Origin: Bacillota bacterium
GTDB taxonomy: Bacteria; Bacillota; Clostridia; Lachnospirales; Anaerotignaceae
DNA length: 6,361 nt
Reading direction: 5' to 3'
Assembly: GCA_023413275.1 (NCBI GenBank)
Contig: JAEZPX010000198.1
Location: 1-6,361, forward strand
This document shows, piece after piece, positions 6,227 to 6,361 of the stretch. Both the position numbers and the translations under genes were made by a program. How positions within the stretch are numbered: position 1 is the first letter of the stretch; the number at the start of each line of letters is the position of its first letter. The notes below the pieces were generated by a model. The model saw only the letters and a list, made by a program, of their open reading frames with translations, had not been told where the DNA came from and did not search any database.

Positions 6227-6255
6227 ATTTTACAATTGCATGATTATTTTGACAA
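6227..6255 (-). promoter_or_regulatory. Distal promoter ahead of the structured element
   Basis: TTGTCA (6255-6250) and TAAAAT (6232-6227) on the minus strand are exactly 17 nt apart, each with five of six consensus matches. The start would be near 6218-6220, between the upstream terminator and the structured element at 6134-6203. Without a terminator before tmk, this transcript would carry a leader of about 313 nt. Confidence 0.6.
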
Positions 6256-6288
6256 CTTTTTAGAAGATTTTCCATAACCCATAGCAGC

Positions 6289-6328
6289 AAAAAGGAACGT
6301 TAGCTTATGCAAAGCCAAACGTTCCTTT
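6289..6328 (-). terminator. Intrinsic terminator of the gene upstream of the window
   Basis: AAAGGAACGTT (6291-6301) and AACGTTCCTTT (6318-6328) form a perfect 11-bp stem, and GCTT/AAGC inside it can add further pairing. On the minus strand the stem is followed by a run of five U (6293-6289). It therefore probably ends a minus-strand gene whose stop codon lies near 6329-6339, at the right edge. A T-run at 6340-6347 also follows on the plus strand, but about ten bases from the stem. Confidence 0.75.
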
Positions 6329-6361
6329 AATAGATCTTATTTTTTTTGATATTTTTTAATA

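Noticed and set aside
6162..6263. Plus-strand short frame of about 33 codons starting in the structured element.
   Set aside because: There is no ribosome binding site, and the frame crosses the minus-strand structured element and promoter.
6329..6361. Possible C-terminal codons of an upstream minus-strand gene, with stops at 6337-6339 or 6327-6329.
   Set aside because: Two frames are equally possible over about ten lysine-rich codons, so neither can be chosen. A gene ending here is suggested only by the terminator at 6289-6328.
1..6361. CRISPR arrays, tRNA or rRNA genes, insertion sequences, phage or defence genes.
   Set aside because: I looked on both strands and saw no regularly spaced repeats, tRNA-like cloverleaf with a T-loop, transposase motifs or defence proteins.

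Overview
The window looks like a low-GC Firmicutes chromosome, most likely Clostridia of Lachnospiraceae type. This is inferred from the AT-rich spacers, strong GGAGG-type ribosome binding sites, the Bacillus/Clostridium-type cluster tmk-darA-holB-ricT-trmN6-rsmI, and a neighbouring acyl-CoA dehydratase activase of the kind found in amino-acid-fermenting anaerobes. Every confident gene is on the minus strand, so transcription runs from the right end of the window to the left.

Right end (6361 to 5906): an intrinsic terminator (6289-6328) closes a gene lying outside the window. A sigma-A-like promoter (6227-6255) follows it. About 15-20 nt beyond the expected start of that transcript is a compact potential three-way-junction RNA fold (6134-6203) that I cannot assign to a known class. 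A second promoter (6037-6065) then precedes tmk.

Core cluster (5905 to 1376): tmk (dTMP kinase), darA (PII-like c-di-AMP receptor), holB (DNA polymerase III delta prime), ricT (PSP1-domain Fe-S protein), trmN6 (tRNA1Val A37 N6-methyltransferase) and rsmI (16S rRNA C1402 2'-O-methyltransferase). From holB to rsmI the genes overlap by 4, 11 and 4 nt, so they are probably co-transcribed and translationally coupled. The cluster joins dTTP supply, clamp loading, second-messenger sensing, RNA-processing control and RNA modification. Compared with Bacillus subtilis it lacks yaaR, yabA and yazA. A small AT-rich hairpin overlaps the rsmI stop codon and may partly terminate transcription.

Left part (1375 to 1): a 204-nt spacer leads to a small unassigned protein with one N-terminal membrane segment and a beta-rich cytosolic domain, followed at once by a strong terminator (750-786). 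Next comes a roughly 415-nt region with no secure gene. It has an 11-bp inverted repeat and tandem repeats just upstream of a good promoter (655-682), then a set of broken short frames that may be a decayed or frameshifted small gene. Last is the 5' end of an acyl-CoA dehydratase activase that runs off the left edge.

Most of the window is ordinary core genome. The parts that merit a second look are the structured element upstream of tmk, the membrane-anchored unknown protein, and the leader region of the activase gene.
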